64,000 nucleotides of DNA. Source: Streptomyces sp. NRRL B-1140 (GTDB taxonomy: Bacteria; Actinomycetota; Actinomycetes; Streptomycetales; Streptomycetaceae). The stretch lies in NCBI RefSeq assembly GCF_001280065.1, contig NZ_LGEA01000101.1, positions 62,001 through 126,000 of the forward strand. Direction: 5' to 3'. A program made the translations under genes and the position numbers. Shown here piece after piece: positions 51,796 to 61,017 of this stretch; position 1 is the first letter of the stretch, and every line of letters starts with the position of its first letter. The notes beneath the pieces are model-generated. The model made no database searches. It was given only the letters and a program-made list of their open reading frames with translations, and was not told the origin of the DNA.

Positions 51796-51932
51796 GGGCG
51801 GCACTCCTCAGATGTCGTGGGGCACGGCTGAACAGGACCGATCCTGCCACGCGCACCTGACACGGGGCAGCCGGGAATGAGGCGAGCGCACACCGGCGTT
51901 GCCGGAGAAACGGTTGCCTTTCGAGGAGAGAC

Positions 51933-52571
51933 ATGTCGGACAAGACCCCCGTCGACTTCTGGTTCGACCCGCTGTGCCCCTGGGCCTGGATGACCTCCCG
52001 CTGGGTGCTGGAGGTGGAGAAGGTCAGGGACATCGAGGTCCGCTGGCACCTCATGAGCCTCGCCGTCCTGAACGAGAACAGGCTGGACGAGCTGCCCGAG
52101 GAGTACCGCGAGCTGCTGGAGACCAAGGCGTGGGGCCCCGTCCGGGTCGTCATAGCGGCGCAGCAGGAGCACGGCCCCGAGGTCCTCGGCGACCTGTACA
52201 CCGCGCTCGGCACCCGCATCCACAACCGGGCCGAGGGCCCCGGCAAGGAGACCGTCGCCGCGGCCCTGAAGGACGTCGGCCTGCCCGAGTCCCTCCTGGA
52301 GCACTGGGACTCCACCCCGTACGAGGCGGAGCTGCGCGCCTCCCACAAGGAGGGCATCGACAAGGTCGGCCAGGACGTCGGCACCCCGGTCATCGCCGTG
52401 CCCGGACCCGACGGCGAGCAGATCGCCTTCTTCGGCCCGGTCGTCACCCCGGCCCCGCAGGGCGAGGAGGCCGGCCGCCTGTGGGACGGCACCCTCGCCG
52501 TGGCGTCGGTCCCCGGCTTCTACGAGATCAAGCGCACTCGCACCAAGGGCCCGGACTTCTCCAACCTGTAG
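51933..52571 (+). CDS. DsbA-family protein, mycothiol-dependent nitroreductase-like
   Basis: 212 residues, thioredoxin fold with a helical insertion as in FrnE/Rv2466c. Active-site segment DPLCPWAWMTSRW: the usual CPWC is CPWA, so only one cysteine (C16). The remaining fold markers are present (GVGTPVIAVPG-like cis-Pro loop at DVGTPVIAVPGP). A one-Cys active site suggests mycothiol-dependent reduction rather than disulphide oxidation. Cytoplasmic. GAGGAGAGAC lies just before the ATG. The stop falls 3 bp from that of the convergent zinc-ribbon gene. Confidence 0.85.
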   Translation: MSDKTPVDFWFDPLCPWAWMTSRWVLEVEKVRDIEVRWHLMSLAVLNENRLDELPEEYRELLETKAWGPVRVVIAAQQEHGPEVLGDLYTALGTRIHNRAEGPGKETVAAALKDVGLPESLLEHWDSTPYEAELRASHKEGIDKVGQDVGTPVIAVPGPDGEQIAFFGPVVTPAPQGEEAGRLWDGTLAVASVPGFYEIKRTRTKGPDFSNL

Positions 52572-52574
52572 GGA

Positions 52575-52796
52575 TCACCGCGAGGCGTCGGCTCCCGGGT
52601 TCTGCAACTCCTCCGGGAGCCGGCCCCCGCCGGCCTGGTGGTCCCAGGGCTGATACCACCGGCAGCCCGCGGCGGTGCAGCGCCACAGGTCCGTGCGGTT
52701 CGTCCCGAGTGCTTTGCGCTCCTCGGGCTTGAGCGGTGTGAACACTTGCGTGCCGCTGCCCTTGCAGGTCGGGCAGTGCTTGTCCTTGAAGAACAT
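52575..52796 (-). CDS. Small zinc-ribbon protein, 73 aa
   Basis: A CPTCKGSG (C8, C11) pair and a WRCTAAGCRWY (C40, C45) pair give a probable zinc ribbon. No known family. Its ATG overlaps the stop of the glycerophosphodiesterase gene (ATGA), so it belongs to the end of the long polyol operon. Role unknown. Confidence 0.7.
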   Translation of the reverse strand: MFFKDKHCPTCKGSGTQVFTPLKPEERKALGTNRTDLWRCTAAGCRWYQPWDHQAGGGRLPEELQNPGADASR

Positions 52797-53833
52797 CAGC
52801 TCCTCCTCGCGATCACCGCCAGGTCCGGGAAGTCGGTCACGACCGCATCGACCCCCATGCGGTAGTACAGCGCGTATTCGGCGAAAGCGTCCCCGAAATC
52901 GTTCGCTCCGCTCCCGCGCCGGAACCGCTCCGGCAGGAACTGGTTCTCCGCGCGGAAGGTGTACGGCCCGATCCGCAGCCCCGCCGCGTGCGCGTCCGCG
53001 ACGAGCGAGGTGCCGACGAGCGACGCCTTGTCCGGCCCGATCCAGTCCGCGTACGCGGCGATCTCCGCCAGACCCGTCGGCGTCATCATGTCCCGGTAGG
53101 TCCGCCCGGGCAGGTCGTACGGGCCGCCCGTGGTCCCCAGGGCCTGCCACAGCGGTACGCCGAGGTCCGTCATGCGCCGCAGGCTCGTCGGCTCGAAGGA
53201 CTGCACCACGCACTCGCGCCGGCCGAGCCGGTTGCGGCGGATCGCCGCGGCCAGCTTCGGCTCCAGCGGCAGGCCGATGGACCGGAAGTACGTCGGGTGC
53301 TTCGTCTCCGGGAACACCGCGATCGTCCGGCCGTGCTCCCGTGACAGCCGCCGTGCCAGGTCCACGACCTCCTGGAAGGTCATGACCTGCGCACGCCCGT
53401 CGAAGACGGTGTTGCGGTTGCGGACCGCGGGCAGCCGCTCCACCGCCCGCAGCGTCTTGAGTTCGGCCAGCGTGAAGTCCTCCGTGAACCAGCCGGTGAC
53501 CGCCCGCCCGTCGACCGTCTTCGTCGTACGGCGGTTCGCGAACTCCGGGTGCCGGGCCACGTCGGTGGTCTGGGAGATCTCGTTCTCGTGCCGGACCACC
53601 AGCACATGGTCCTTGGTCGGCACCAGGTCCGGTTCGATCCAGTCGGCGCCCGTCTGTACGGCGTACGTGTACGAGGGCGCCGTGTGTTCCGGGCGCCAGC
53701 CGGCCGCGCCGCGGTGACCGATGACCACCGGGCCGCCGCTCTCGCGGGGTCCGGCCGCCGCCGCGGTGGCCGTCGCGGCCGTGGCGGTCCCCGCGGCCGC
53801 CGCCAGCAGGAGGGATCTCCGTCCGAACTGCAT
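52796..53833 (-). CDS. Secreted glycerophosphodiester phosphodiesterase
   Basis: 345 residues. Tat-like signal FGRRSLLLAAAAGTATAA; GDPD motifs GHRGAAGWRPEHT (catalytic His and Glu), DWIEPDLVPTKD, LVVRHE and VFPETKH. It splits glycerophosphodiesters to glycerol-3-phosphate and an alcohol outside the cell. It sits in the polyol transport operon, 26 bp after the FGGY kinase gene, so the operon may scavenge glycerol-type compounds. Confidence 0.92.
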   Translation of the reverse strand: MQFGRRSLLLAAAAGTATAATATAAAAGPRESGGPVVIGHRGAAGWRPEHTAPSYTYAVQTGADWIEPDLVPTKDHVLVVRHENEISQTTDVARHPEFANRRTTKTVDGRAVTGWFTEDFTLAELKTLRAVERLPAVRNRNTVFDGRAQVMTFQEVVDLARRLSREHGRTIAVFPETKHPTYFRSIGLPLEPKLAAAIRRNRLGRRECVVQSFEPTSLRRMTDLGVPLWQALGTTGGPYDLPGRTYRDMMTPTGLAEIAAYADWIGPDKASLVGTSLVADAHAAGLRIGPYTFRAENQFLPERFRRGSGANDFGDAFAEYALYYRMGVDAVVTDFPDLAVIARRS

Positions 53834-53859
53834 GCAACTCCCCTTCGTCGAAGGCAGAT

Positions 53860-55284
53860 TCACCGACGTGCCCGGGCCCGCGCCCCGGCCAGCCGGTCCA
53901 GGTGCTCCTCGTAGCCCCTCGCGTAGAACGCGGCCCGCTCCGGGTCCGGCTCGACCACCGCCGTCGGTGCCGTCCACGCCTCGGTGTCCAGCGGCACCCC
54001 GTACCGTCCGGCCGCCGCCAGGACCGCGCCCCGCGCACCCACCTCGCCCTCGACGACCCGCAGCGGACGCCCGAGCACGTCGGCCAGCAGCCGCATCCAG
54101 GCGGAGCTGCGGGTGCCGCCGCCGCAGACCGCCAGGCTCCCGGTGAGTCCCGCCGCCTGGAGGCAGTGCCGGGCCGCGTACCCGATGCCCTCGCAGGTGG
54201 CGCGGACCAGGTCCCCCCGCGTCGACTCCAGGCAGACGCCGGTGAGTTCGGCGCGCAGCCGCGGTTCCACGAACGGGGCGCGTTCGCCGGAGGGCGCGAA
54301 GTACGGCAGCACCGAGACGCCGTTGGCGCCCGGCGGGGTCCCGGCCAGCAGACCGTCCACCTCGTCGTGCCGCACTCCGGTCGTCGACAGCACCCAGTCC
54401 AGCGCCGCCGTGCCGACCATGGCGGGCATGGCGCGCAGCCAGTCCCCGGGCCGGTCGGTGGAGATGTACAGACCGGCCGGCTCCCCGGTCAGGTCGAGTT
54501 CGGTCGTGGCGACCAGACTGGCCAGACAGGTGCCGACGATCAGCAGACCGTCCCCCGGGGACGTCACCCCGGCGCCCAGCGCGCAGGCCGGCAGATCGTA
54601 CGGCCCGTTCGCGATGCGCGTGCCCGGCGGCAGCCCCTCGCCGCGCGTCTTCGCGGTCGCCACCGGGTCGCTGACCGGGGCGAGCAGGCCCCGGCGGTGC
54701 GCCAGCCCCAGCACCTCGACGACCCGGTCGTCGTACGTCCGGGTCCGCGGGTCCAGGAAGGGCATGGAGGCGTCCGACACATCCGTCGTCGCGGCGGCTC
54801 CCGTCAGCCGCTGGAACACCATGTCCTTGCAGTACAGGGCGGCCTTCGCGGCATCCAGCGCCTCCGGTTCGTGACGGTCCAGCCAGGCCAGCAGCGGCCC
54901 GGGGCAGCCGGGGAACATCGCGCTGCCCGTGCGCCGGAACACCGTCTCGACCGTGCCGTCCGCCAGCCAGCGGCCGACGAGTTCGTGCGCCCGCCCGTCC
55001 ATCCAGGAGGCGGCGGGCCGCACCGGCCGGCCCTCGCCGTCCACCAGCCACACCCCGTCGCCCTGCCCGGTGAGCCCGGCCAGCTCGACGGGCTCGTCCA
55101 CGGCGGAGGTCAGCGCCTCCAGGACCGCGACGACCGCCCCGTACACCTCCTCCATGTCCTGCTCGACGACCCCGCCGTGCAGGTCCAGGCTCACCGGCCG
55201 GCACTCCACGCCCAGTTGCCGGCCCGTGGTGTCGAAGGCCGCCGCCTTGACCATGGACGTCCCCACATCGATGCCGACGTACAT
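53860..55284 (-). CDS. FGGY-family carbohydrate kinase
   Basis: 474 residues, two-domain FGGY kinase. GIDVGTSMVKAAAFD (phosphate 1), GLTGQGDGVWLVD, the central PGDWLRAMPAMVGTAALDW segment and CGGGTRSSAWMRLLADVLGRPL (adenosine region) all present. The PGxWLRAM...GTAALDW element resembles erythritol or other polyol kinases more than xylulokinase. ATG with GGAGGAG upstream. Substrate unknown. Confidence 0.85.
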   Translation of the reverse strand: MYVGIDVGTSMVKAAAFDTTGRQLGVECRPVSLDLHGGVVEQDMEEVYGAVVAVLEALTSAVDEPVELAGLTGQGDGVWLVDGEGRPVRPAASWMDGRAHELVGRWLADGTVETVFRRTGSAMFPGCPGPLLAWLDRHEPEALDAAKAALYCKDMVFQRLTGAAATTDVSDASMPFLDPRTRTYDDRVVEVLGLAHRRGLLAPVSDPVATAKTRGEGLPPGTRIANGPYDLPACALGAGVTSPGDGLLIVGTCLASLVATTELDLTGEPAGLYISTDRPGDWLRAMPAMVGTAALDWVLSTTGVRHDEVDGLLAGTPPGANGVSVLPYFAPSGERAPFVEPRLRAELTGVCLESTRGDLVRATCEGIGYAARHCLQAAGLTGSLAVCGGGTRSSAWMRLLADVLGRPLRVVEGEVGARGAVLAAAGRYGVPLDTEAWTAPTAVVEPDPERAAFYARGYEEHLDRLAGARARARR

Positions 55285-55303
55285 GCGGCTCTCCTCCCGG
55301 TCC

Positions 55304-56335
55304 TCAGGTCAGACAGTGCGCGAGCGGCTCCCCGCGCACCCAGCGGCCCACCTCTTCGGCGGCGATCCGGGCGGCCTTCTCCGCGACCGCCCGTGACGCC
55401 CCGCCCAGGTGGGGGGTGAGGACCACACGGTCGGCGAGTCCCAGCAGCCGGGACCGCGCGGGCAGCGGCTCCCGCTCGTAGGTGTCGAGGGCCGCCGCCG
55501 ACACCCGGCCGCTCTCCAGCGCGTCGCACAGCGCCTCCTCGTCCAGCAGCGGGCCCCGGGCCACGTTCACCACCACCGCGCCGGCCGGCAGCAGCCCCAG
55601 CTCCCGGGCGCCGATCAGCCCCCGCGTCTCGGGGGTGAGCCGGGCGTGCAGGCTGACCACCTGGGAACGGCCCAGGAGTTCGTCCAGCGAGCTGACGCGC
55701 AGACCGTGGATCTCGCCGTGCACATACGGGTCGTGGACCATCACCCGCGCCCCGAACGCGCACAGCACGCGCGCGACCCTGCTGCCGACGGCCCCGTACC
55801 CGACGAGCCCGACGGGCAGGTCCTCCAGCTCCAGTCCGCTCCGCTCGTACGTGTAGTACGTCGCCCCTTCCCAGCTGGCCCGCCCGGCGAGCGGCTCGTG
55901 GGCCTGGGGGATGCGGCGCAGGGCCGCCAGCATCATCCCGACGGTGAACTCCGCGGTGGCGGCGGCGTTGCGCCCCGGCGCGAAACACACCCGCACATCA
56001 CGGGCTTTGGCCGCGTCCAGGTTGACGTTGACCGGCCCGCCCCGGCACACCACGACCAGCCGCAGATCGGGGCAGGCGGCCAGGACCTTCTCGGTGACCG
56101 GTCCCATCTGCGTGACCAGGACCTCCGCACCGGCCAGCGCCTCGATCACCGCGTTCTCGGCGTCACTGGCCTCCTGCACCTCCGCGACCGGCCCGAACGG
56201 CTCCAGCGGCCAGCCGAGCCGCAGTTCCGTCACATCGGCCCGCTCCACCTCGTGCTCCACCGCCCGCGTGATCAGCGACGGCAGGACGAAGTGGTCACCG
56301 GCGGCCACGACACGCACGCTGTTCCGGTCGGTCAT
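55304..56335 (-). CDS. D-isomer 2-hydroxyacid dehydrogenase
   Basis: 343 residues. NAD-binding GLVGYGAVGSRVARVLCAFGARV (GxGxxG plus acidic end), catalytic Arg region VNVARGPLLDEEAL and catalytic His in LTPHLGGAS. Looks like a phosphoglycerate-dehydrogenase-type enzyme acting on a sugar acid or its phosphate. Overlaps the second ATPase gene by 4 bp; 19 bp before the FGGY gene. Confidence 0.86.
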   Translation of the reverse strand: MTDRNSVRVVAAGDHFVLPSLITRAVEHEVERADVTELRLGWPLEPFGPVAEVQEASDAENAVIEALAGAEVLVTQMGPVTEKVLAACPDLRLVVVCRGGPVNVNLDAAKARDVRVCFAPGRNAAATAEFTVGMMLAALRRIPQAHEPLAGRASWEGATYYTYERSGLELEDLPVGLVGYGAVGSRVARVLCAFGARVMVHDPYVHGEIHGLRVSSLDELLGRSQVVSLHARLTPETRGLIGARELGLLPAGAVVVNVARGPLLDEEALCDALESGRVSAAALDTYEREPLPARSRLLGLADRVVLTPHLGGASRAVAEKAARIAAEEVGRWVRGEPLAHCLT

Positions 56336-57429
56336 CGCAGTGAGTCTCCTGTCTCGGCGTCGAAGACATGGGTGTGCCGGGGGTCGGCGGCGACCTCGAC
56401 CCGCTCGTCGTGGGCGAGCCGCACCTCGGGGTCGGTGAGGACGACCAGATGCCGTTCGACCCCGTCCAGGGCGAGGGTCGCCAGGCCCGACTCCAGGAGC
56501 GGCTCGTGGGCGACGACCCGGGCGGGCAGCCCGCCCTCCCCGGTGAGCCGGACGTCCTCGGGGCGGATCCCGACCACCACCTCCCGCCCCCGCTCCACCG
56601 GCACGGGCAGCGCGACGTGCACGGAGTCGGAGAGGCGGGCGTGGCCGTCGCCGCCGGAGATGCCGGGCAGCAGGGTGATCGCGGGCTCGCCGACGAAGTC
56701 CGCGACGAACACGTTGGCCGGGCTGTCGTAGATCTCGTAGGGGGTGCCGAGCTGCTGGATGACGCCGTCCTTCATCACGGCGATCCGGTCGGCGAGGGAG
56801 AGGGCCTCCTCCTGGTCGTGGGTGACCAGGATCGTGGTGTGGCCCAGGTCCTTCTGGATGCGCTTGAGTTCACGACGGGTGGTATCGCGCTGGGCCGCGT
56901 CCAGGTGGGAGAGCGGCTCGTCGAGGAGCAGCACGTCCGGTTCGCGGATCAGGGCCCGCGCCAGCGAGACCCGCTGCTTCTGGCCGCTGGAGAGACCGGC
57001 CGGGCGGGCGTCGAGGAGGCCGGTCAGACCGACCCGCTCGGCGATGTCCTTCACCCTGCGCTCGACGTCCCCCCTGGAACCCCGGGCGGCCTTGCGCCGG
57101 GCCTTCAGGCCGAACGCCAGGTTCTCCGCGACGGACAGCGGCGGGTAGAGGGCGTAGTTCTCGAACGCGACCCCGATGTTCCGCTCCTGCGCTCGCCGTT
57201 CGACGACCGACGCCCCGCCGACGAGGATGTCCCCGCCGGTGACGGACTCCAGCCCGGCGATCATCCGCAGGGTGGTCGACTTGCCGCAGCCGGAGGGCCC
57301 GAGCAGCCCGAGCAGCTCCCCGGACCGCAGGCTCAGGTCGATGCCGCGTACGGCCTCCACGGACGGCCGCCCCCGCGACCGGTAGGTCTTGCGCAGCTCA
57401 CGTAGCTCCAGTCCCGTTCCGCTCGCCAT
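56332..57429 (-). CDS. Sugar ABC transporter ATPase (second)
   Basis: 365 residues, MalK/UgpC type with C-terminal TOBE domain (about 235-365). Walker A GPSGCGKSTT, signature LSSGQKQR (LSGGQ changed), Walker B LLLDEPLSHLD and switch VTHDQ. The start lies 32 bp inside the DeoR gene with GAAGGG upstream. Differs clearly from the other ATPase of this operon (LSNGQ), which suggests a heterodimer. Confidence 0.9.
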   Translation of the reverse strand: MASGTGLELRELRKTYRSRGRPSVEAVRGIDLSLRSGELLGLLGPSGCGKSTTLRMIAGLESVTGGDILVGGASVVERRAQERNIGVAFENYALYPPLSVAENLAFGLKARRKAARGSRGDVERRVKDIAERVGLTGLLDARPAGLSSGQKQRVSLARALIREPDVLLLDEPLSHLDAAQRDTTRRELKRIQKDLGHTTILVTHDQEEALSLADRIAVMKDGVIQQLGTPYEIYDSPANVFVADFVGEPAITLLPGISGGDGHARLSDSVHVALPVPVERGREVVVGIRPEDVRLTGEGGLPARVVAHEPLLESGLATLALDGVERHLVVLTDPEVRLAHDERVEVAADPRHTHVFDAETGDSLR

Positions 57430-58234
57430 GGTCGCCCTTCGTCGCGCAAACCTCGTAACGGACCTTGTGCTCGTCCAGATCCCGCAGTGCCTCCGGCGTC
57501 GCCCCGTCGCCGACGAGGACCGTGTCGAAGCGGGACAGCGGGACGACCCGGTGCAGGGCGACCCGGCCGAGCTTGGTGTGGTCGATCAGCAGGACGTTGC
57601 GTGCCGCCGCGTCGAGCATCGCCCGCTTCACGGACACGATGTGCTGCTCCTGGTGGTAGGCGTACCCCCCGTGCACGGCCGACGTCGACGCGAAGCACAC
57701 GTCCACCCGCAACTGCTCGACGGCCTCCACGCACGACACCCCGAGGAACGAGGAGTGCAGCGGGTCGTAGTCGCCGCCGAGCGCCATCAGATGGATGCCC
57801 CGCTGGTCGGACAGGAGGTTGATGGCCTCCAGGAAGTTGGTCACGACCGTCAGCGGGGTGACCTCGGCCGTGCGCAGCCGCCTGGCTATCTCCAGCGTGG
57901 ACGTGGAGTCGTCCAGCAGGATCGCCATGCCGGGCTCCACCATGCGCAGGGCGTGCTCGGCGACGGCGGCCTTCTCGGCGCGCATGGTCTTCAGCCGGTA
58001 CTGCACGTTCGACTCGAAGACCCCCGAGGGCTGCGCGGTCACCCCACCCCGGAACTTCCGTACGATGCCCTGCCGTTCCAGCTCGTCGAGGTCCCGGTGG
58101 ATGGTCATCAGGCTCACCCCGAACCGCTCGGCGAGCTCCGAGGCCGTCGCCGAGCCGTCGGCGAGCACCTGCTCGGCCATGGCGGCCTGGCGTGCCGCCG
58201 GCCCCTGCTGTCCACCACTGCTGTTGCTGCTCAT
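57398..58234 (-). CDS. DeoR/GlpR-family transcriptional regulator
   Basis: 278 residues. HTH AEQVLADGSATASELAERFGVSLMTIHRDLDELERQGIVRKFRGGV (about 19-63), then a DeoR ligand domain with LLDDSTSTLEIARRL and LIDHTKLGRVALHRVVPL. Regulators of this type respond to sugar or polyol phosphates. It is inside the operon it likely controls, between the two ATPase genes. Start overlaps the first ATPase stop (ATGA). Confidence 0.9.
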   Translation of the reverse strand: MSSNSSGGQQGPAARQAAMAEQVLADGSATASELAERFGVSLMTIHRDLDELERQGIVRKFRGGVTAQPSGVFESNVQYRLKTMRAEKAAVAEHALRMVEPGMAILLDDSTSTLEIARRLRTAEVTPLTVVTNFLEAINLLSDQRGIHLMALGGDYDPLHSSFLGVSCVEAVEQLRVDVCFASTSAVHGGYAYHQEQHIVSVKRAMLDAAARNVLLIDHTKLGRVALHRVVPLSRFDTVLVGDGATPEALRDLDEHKVRYEVCATKGDHGERNGTGAT

Positions 58235-59319
58235 GACTCGGTCTCTATCCGTCGTCCCGGTCGCTCCGGCCGGTCGGCCTCGAACAGCAGCAGGTTCTCA
58301 GGCCGCACCACGAGCCGTACCGGATCGTCCGTGCGAAGGCGCGCCGCGTCGTGCCGGGGGGCCACCAGCGACACCCGCTGCTCCCCGGTCCCGAGCCGGA
58401 CGGTGACCTCGACGGACCGGCCGAGCACCTCGGTGACGTACACGGTCCCCGTCAGCTCGTGCCCGTCGCCGTGCAGGGCGATGTCCCGGGGCCGCAGACC
58501 GACCAGGACGTCCGTGCCGGGGGCGGCCCGGGGGCGGACCGGCAGTTCGACCCCGCCGTCCGCGCGCACGCCGCTCTCCGTCACCACACCCGGCAGCAGA
58601 TTGATCCGGGGCCGGCCGAAGGCCCGGGCGACCTCGGTGTCGTGCGGCGCGTACCAGATCTCCTCCCGGGTGCCGGTCTGCACGATCCGGCCCTCCCGGA
58701 TGACCCCGATCCGGTCGCCGAGCGCCAGTGCCTCGACGGAGTCGTGGGTGACGTAGAGGGTGGTGGTGTGCTGCACGGCCCCGATCGCCTTCAGCTCGGC
58801 CCGCATCTGCTGGCGGAGCTTGGCGTCCAGGTGGGACAGCGGCTCGTCGAGCAGGAAGGCCCGGGCGGGCCGGACCAGGACCCGGCCGAGGGCGACGCGC
58901 TGCCGCTGACCGTTGGACAGCTGCCCGACGGGCCGGTCCAGCAGCCCGGAGATGCCGAGCAGTTCGGCGATGGCGCCGATGCGCTGCCGGGCCTCGGCGG
59001 CGGGCAGCCGGTGCCGGGGCGAGCGCAGCGGCGAGGCCAGATTGTCGTAGGCCGAGCGGTGCGGGTAGAGGGCGTAGCTCTCGAAGCACATCGCCACGCC
59101 CCGGTCGTACGGTTCCACCCCCCGCATGTCGTCGCCGTCGAGCAGGACGGTCCCGGAGTCGGGCTGTTCGAGTCCGGCGACGGTCTTCAGGGTGGTGGTC
59201 TTGCCCGCGCCGGACGGTCCGAGCAGACAGAAGAACTCGCCTTCCCGCACGTCCAGTTCGAGGCCGTCGAGCGCGAGCGTCTTCCCGTACGCCTTGTGTA
59301 TCCCGCTCAGCCGGATCAA
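58231..59319 (-). CDS. Sugar ABC transporter ATPase (first)
   Basis: 362 residues. Walker A GPSGAGKTTT, signature LSNGQRQR, Walker B FLLDEPLSHLD, switch VTHDSVEA; C-terminal TOBE domain. TTG start at 59319 overlaps the permease stop (TTGA); no ATG or GTG is available nearby and LIRLSGIHKAYG is the usual N terminus. With the second ATPase it would form the motor of the importer. Confidence 0.88.
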   Translation of the reverse strand: MIRLSGIHKAYGKTLALDGLELDVREGEFFCLLGPSGAGKTTTLKTVAGLEQPDSGTVLLDGDDMRGVEPYDRGVAMCFESYALYPHRSAYDNLASPLRSPRHRLPAAEARQRIGAIAELLGISGLLDRPVGQLSNGQRQRVALGRVLVRPARAFLLDEPLSHLDAKLRQQMRAELKAIGAVQHTTTLYVTHDSVEALALGDRIGVIREGRIVQTGTREEIWYAPHDTEVARAFGRPRINLLPGVVTESGVRADGGVELPVRPRAAPGTDVLVGLRPRDIALHGDGHELTGTVYVTEVLGRSVEVTVRLGTGEQRVSLVAPRHDAARLRTDDPVRLVVRPENLLLFEADRPERPGRRIETES

Positions 59320-60140
59320 GACTTCACCGCCCCGAACGACAGCCCCCGCACCAGATACCGCTGGATCGTCAGCGCCAGCAGCAGCGGCGGTACGACCGAC
59401 ACCAGGGCGGCGGCGGCCGTGAGGTTGTACTTGGGCCGGTCCCCGCCGAGGAACGACAGGGCCCCCACGGTCACCGTCTGGGCCTCGTTGGAGGTGAGGA
59501 TCAGCGGGAAGACGAAGTTGTTCCAGGCGAAGATGAACGCCAGCAGCGACACGGCCGCGATGCCCGGCTTGACCAGCGGCAGGGCCACCTTGAAGAAGGC
59601 CTGCTTGCGGGTGTAGCCGTCCAGCAGGGCCGCCTGTTCCAGCTCGGGTGTCAGGTCGGCGAAGTAGGACCGCATGATCCACACGATCAGCGGCAGCGTG
59701 ACGAGTTGCAGTACCCACACCATGCCGACGTACGTGTCGAACAAGCCGAGCTTCTGGTACAGCACGAACAGCGGGATGATGACCGTCAGTTCGGGTGCGA
59801 AGCGGAACGACAGCAGCGTGAACATCAGGTTCTCGGAGCCCTTGAACCGCCACCGCGCCGAGGCGTACGCCGCCGGCAGCCCCACCACCAGCGACAGCGC
59901 GACCGCTCCGACCGACACCACGAGGCTGTTGACGAAGAACCGCACGAACGGGATGCCCTCGCTGTCGCCGAGGACGGTCCGGTAGCCGTCGAGGGTGGGG
60001 GAGAAGGAGAAGTAGGTGGAGAAGAGCTGGTCGGCCGGCTTCAGCGACAGGATCACCATCCAGGCGATCGGGAACAGAGCGAAGACGAAGTAGAGGATCA
60101 GGGCGGCGTCGCCGAGCCACCCGAGGAGGCGTCTGTTCAT
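59316..60140 (-). CDS. Carbohydrate ABC transporter permease (MalG type)
   Basis: 274 residues, six predicted helices, coupling loop LEQAALLDGYTRKQAFFKVALPLVKPG. Stop and start overlap both neighbours by 4 bp. Membrane part of the polyol-type importer. Confidence 0.9.
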   Translation of the reverse strand: MNRRLLGWLGDAALILYFVFALFPIAWMVILSLKPADQLFSTYFSFSPTLDGYRTVLGDSEGIPFVRFFVNSLVVSVGAVALSLVVGLPAAYASARWRFKGSENLMFTLLSFRFAPELTVIIPLFVLYQKLGLFDTYVGMVWVLQLVTLPLIVWIMRSYFADLTPELEQAALLDGYTRKQAFFKVALPLVKPGIAAVSLLAFIFAWNNFVFPLILTSNEAQTVTVGALSFLGGDRPKYNLTAAAALVSVVPPLLLALTIQRYLVRGLSFGAVKS

Positions 60141-61015
60141 GTGGTGACCTCCGCGGCCTTCCGCTGGATCTTCCCCAGGTGCTTCACCAGCACCATCGCG
60201 GCCAGGTACACCACGGCCCACAGCACGATCGTGTAGCTGATCCCGAAGGAGTACCGCTGGAAGCGGATGGCCTCCAGGTAGGCCCGGATCTGCAGGACGA
60301 CGGTCGCATCCCCCGGCCCGCCCTCGGTCAGGGCGTAGATGATGTCGAACACCTTCAGCGAGTCCATGAACCGGAAGATCACCGCGACCAGGACGTACGG
60401 CCACAGCATCGGCAGGGTGAGCCGCCGGAAGGTGTACCACCACCCCGCGCCGTCCACGGCCGCCGCCTCGAACGGGGAGGCGGGCAGCGACCGCAGACCG
60501 GCCAGGGCGAGGATCGCCACGAACGGCGTGTAGACCCACACGTCCACGGCGATCGACGACAGCAGTGCGCCCGTCGGCGTGTCGGTCCACTGCACGCCGC
60601 CCAGGCCGACGGGTTTGAGCAGGTGGTTGACGACACCGACCGACGGCTGGAGCATCAGCTTCCAGATGATCGCCGCGATCACCGGCGCGATCATCAGCGG
60701 CAGGATCAGGATCTTCTCCAGGACCCGGCCGATGATCGTCGACCGGTGCAGCAGCAGGGCGACGGCCACGCCGAGCACGGTCTCGGCGAGGGCCGCCCCG
60801 ACGGCGTACAGCACGGTCACCCATGCCGAGTTCCAGAACGCCTCCTGGGTGAAGACGGCTCTGTAGTTCTCGAACCGCACCATGTCCGGCTGCGGTGTGC
60901 TCGCCGAGAAGTCGAACAGCGTGTAGTACAGACCGAGCCCGAAGGGGTAGAGGATCCCGCAGGTCAGCAACAGGGCCGGGACGATCAGGAGGTACGGCCG
61001 CAGCGCGAGCCGCAT
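60137..61015 (-). CDS. Carbohydrate ABC transporter permease (MalF type)
   Basis: 292 residues, six predicted helices, coupling loop FEAAAVDGAGWWYTFRRLTLP. ATG 2 bp after the binding-protein stop and a 4-bp overlap with the second permease. Most similar in form to the sorbitol/mannitol and glycerol transporter groups. Confidence 0.9.
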   Translation of the reverse strand: MRLALRPYLLIVPALLLTCGILYPFGLGLYYTLFDFSASTPQPDMVRFENYRAVFTQEAFWNSAWVTVLYAVGAALAETVLGVAVALLLHRSTIIGRVLEKILILPLMIAPVIAAIIWKLMLQPSVGVVNHLLKPVGLGGVQWTDTPTGALLSSIAVDVWVYTPFVAILALAGLRSLPASPFEAAAVDGAGWWYTFRRLTLPMLWPYVLVAVIFRFMDSLKVFDIIYALTEGGPGDATVVLQIRAYLEAIRFQRYSFGISYTIVLWAVVYLAAMVLVKHLGKIQRKAAEVTT

Positions 61016-61017
61016 GG

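Noticed and set aside
49396..51831. 811-codon plus-strand frame opposite the second pepN
   Set aside because: Shadow; Arg/Gln/His-rich composition with no motif.
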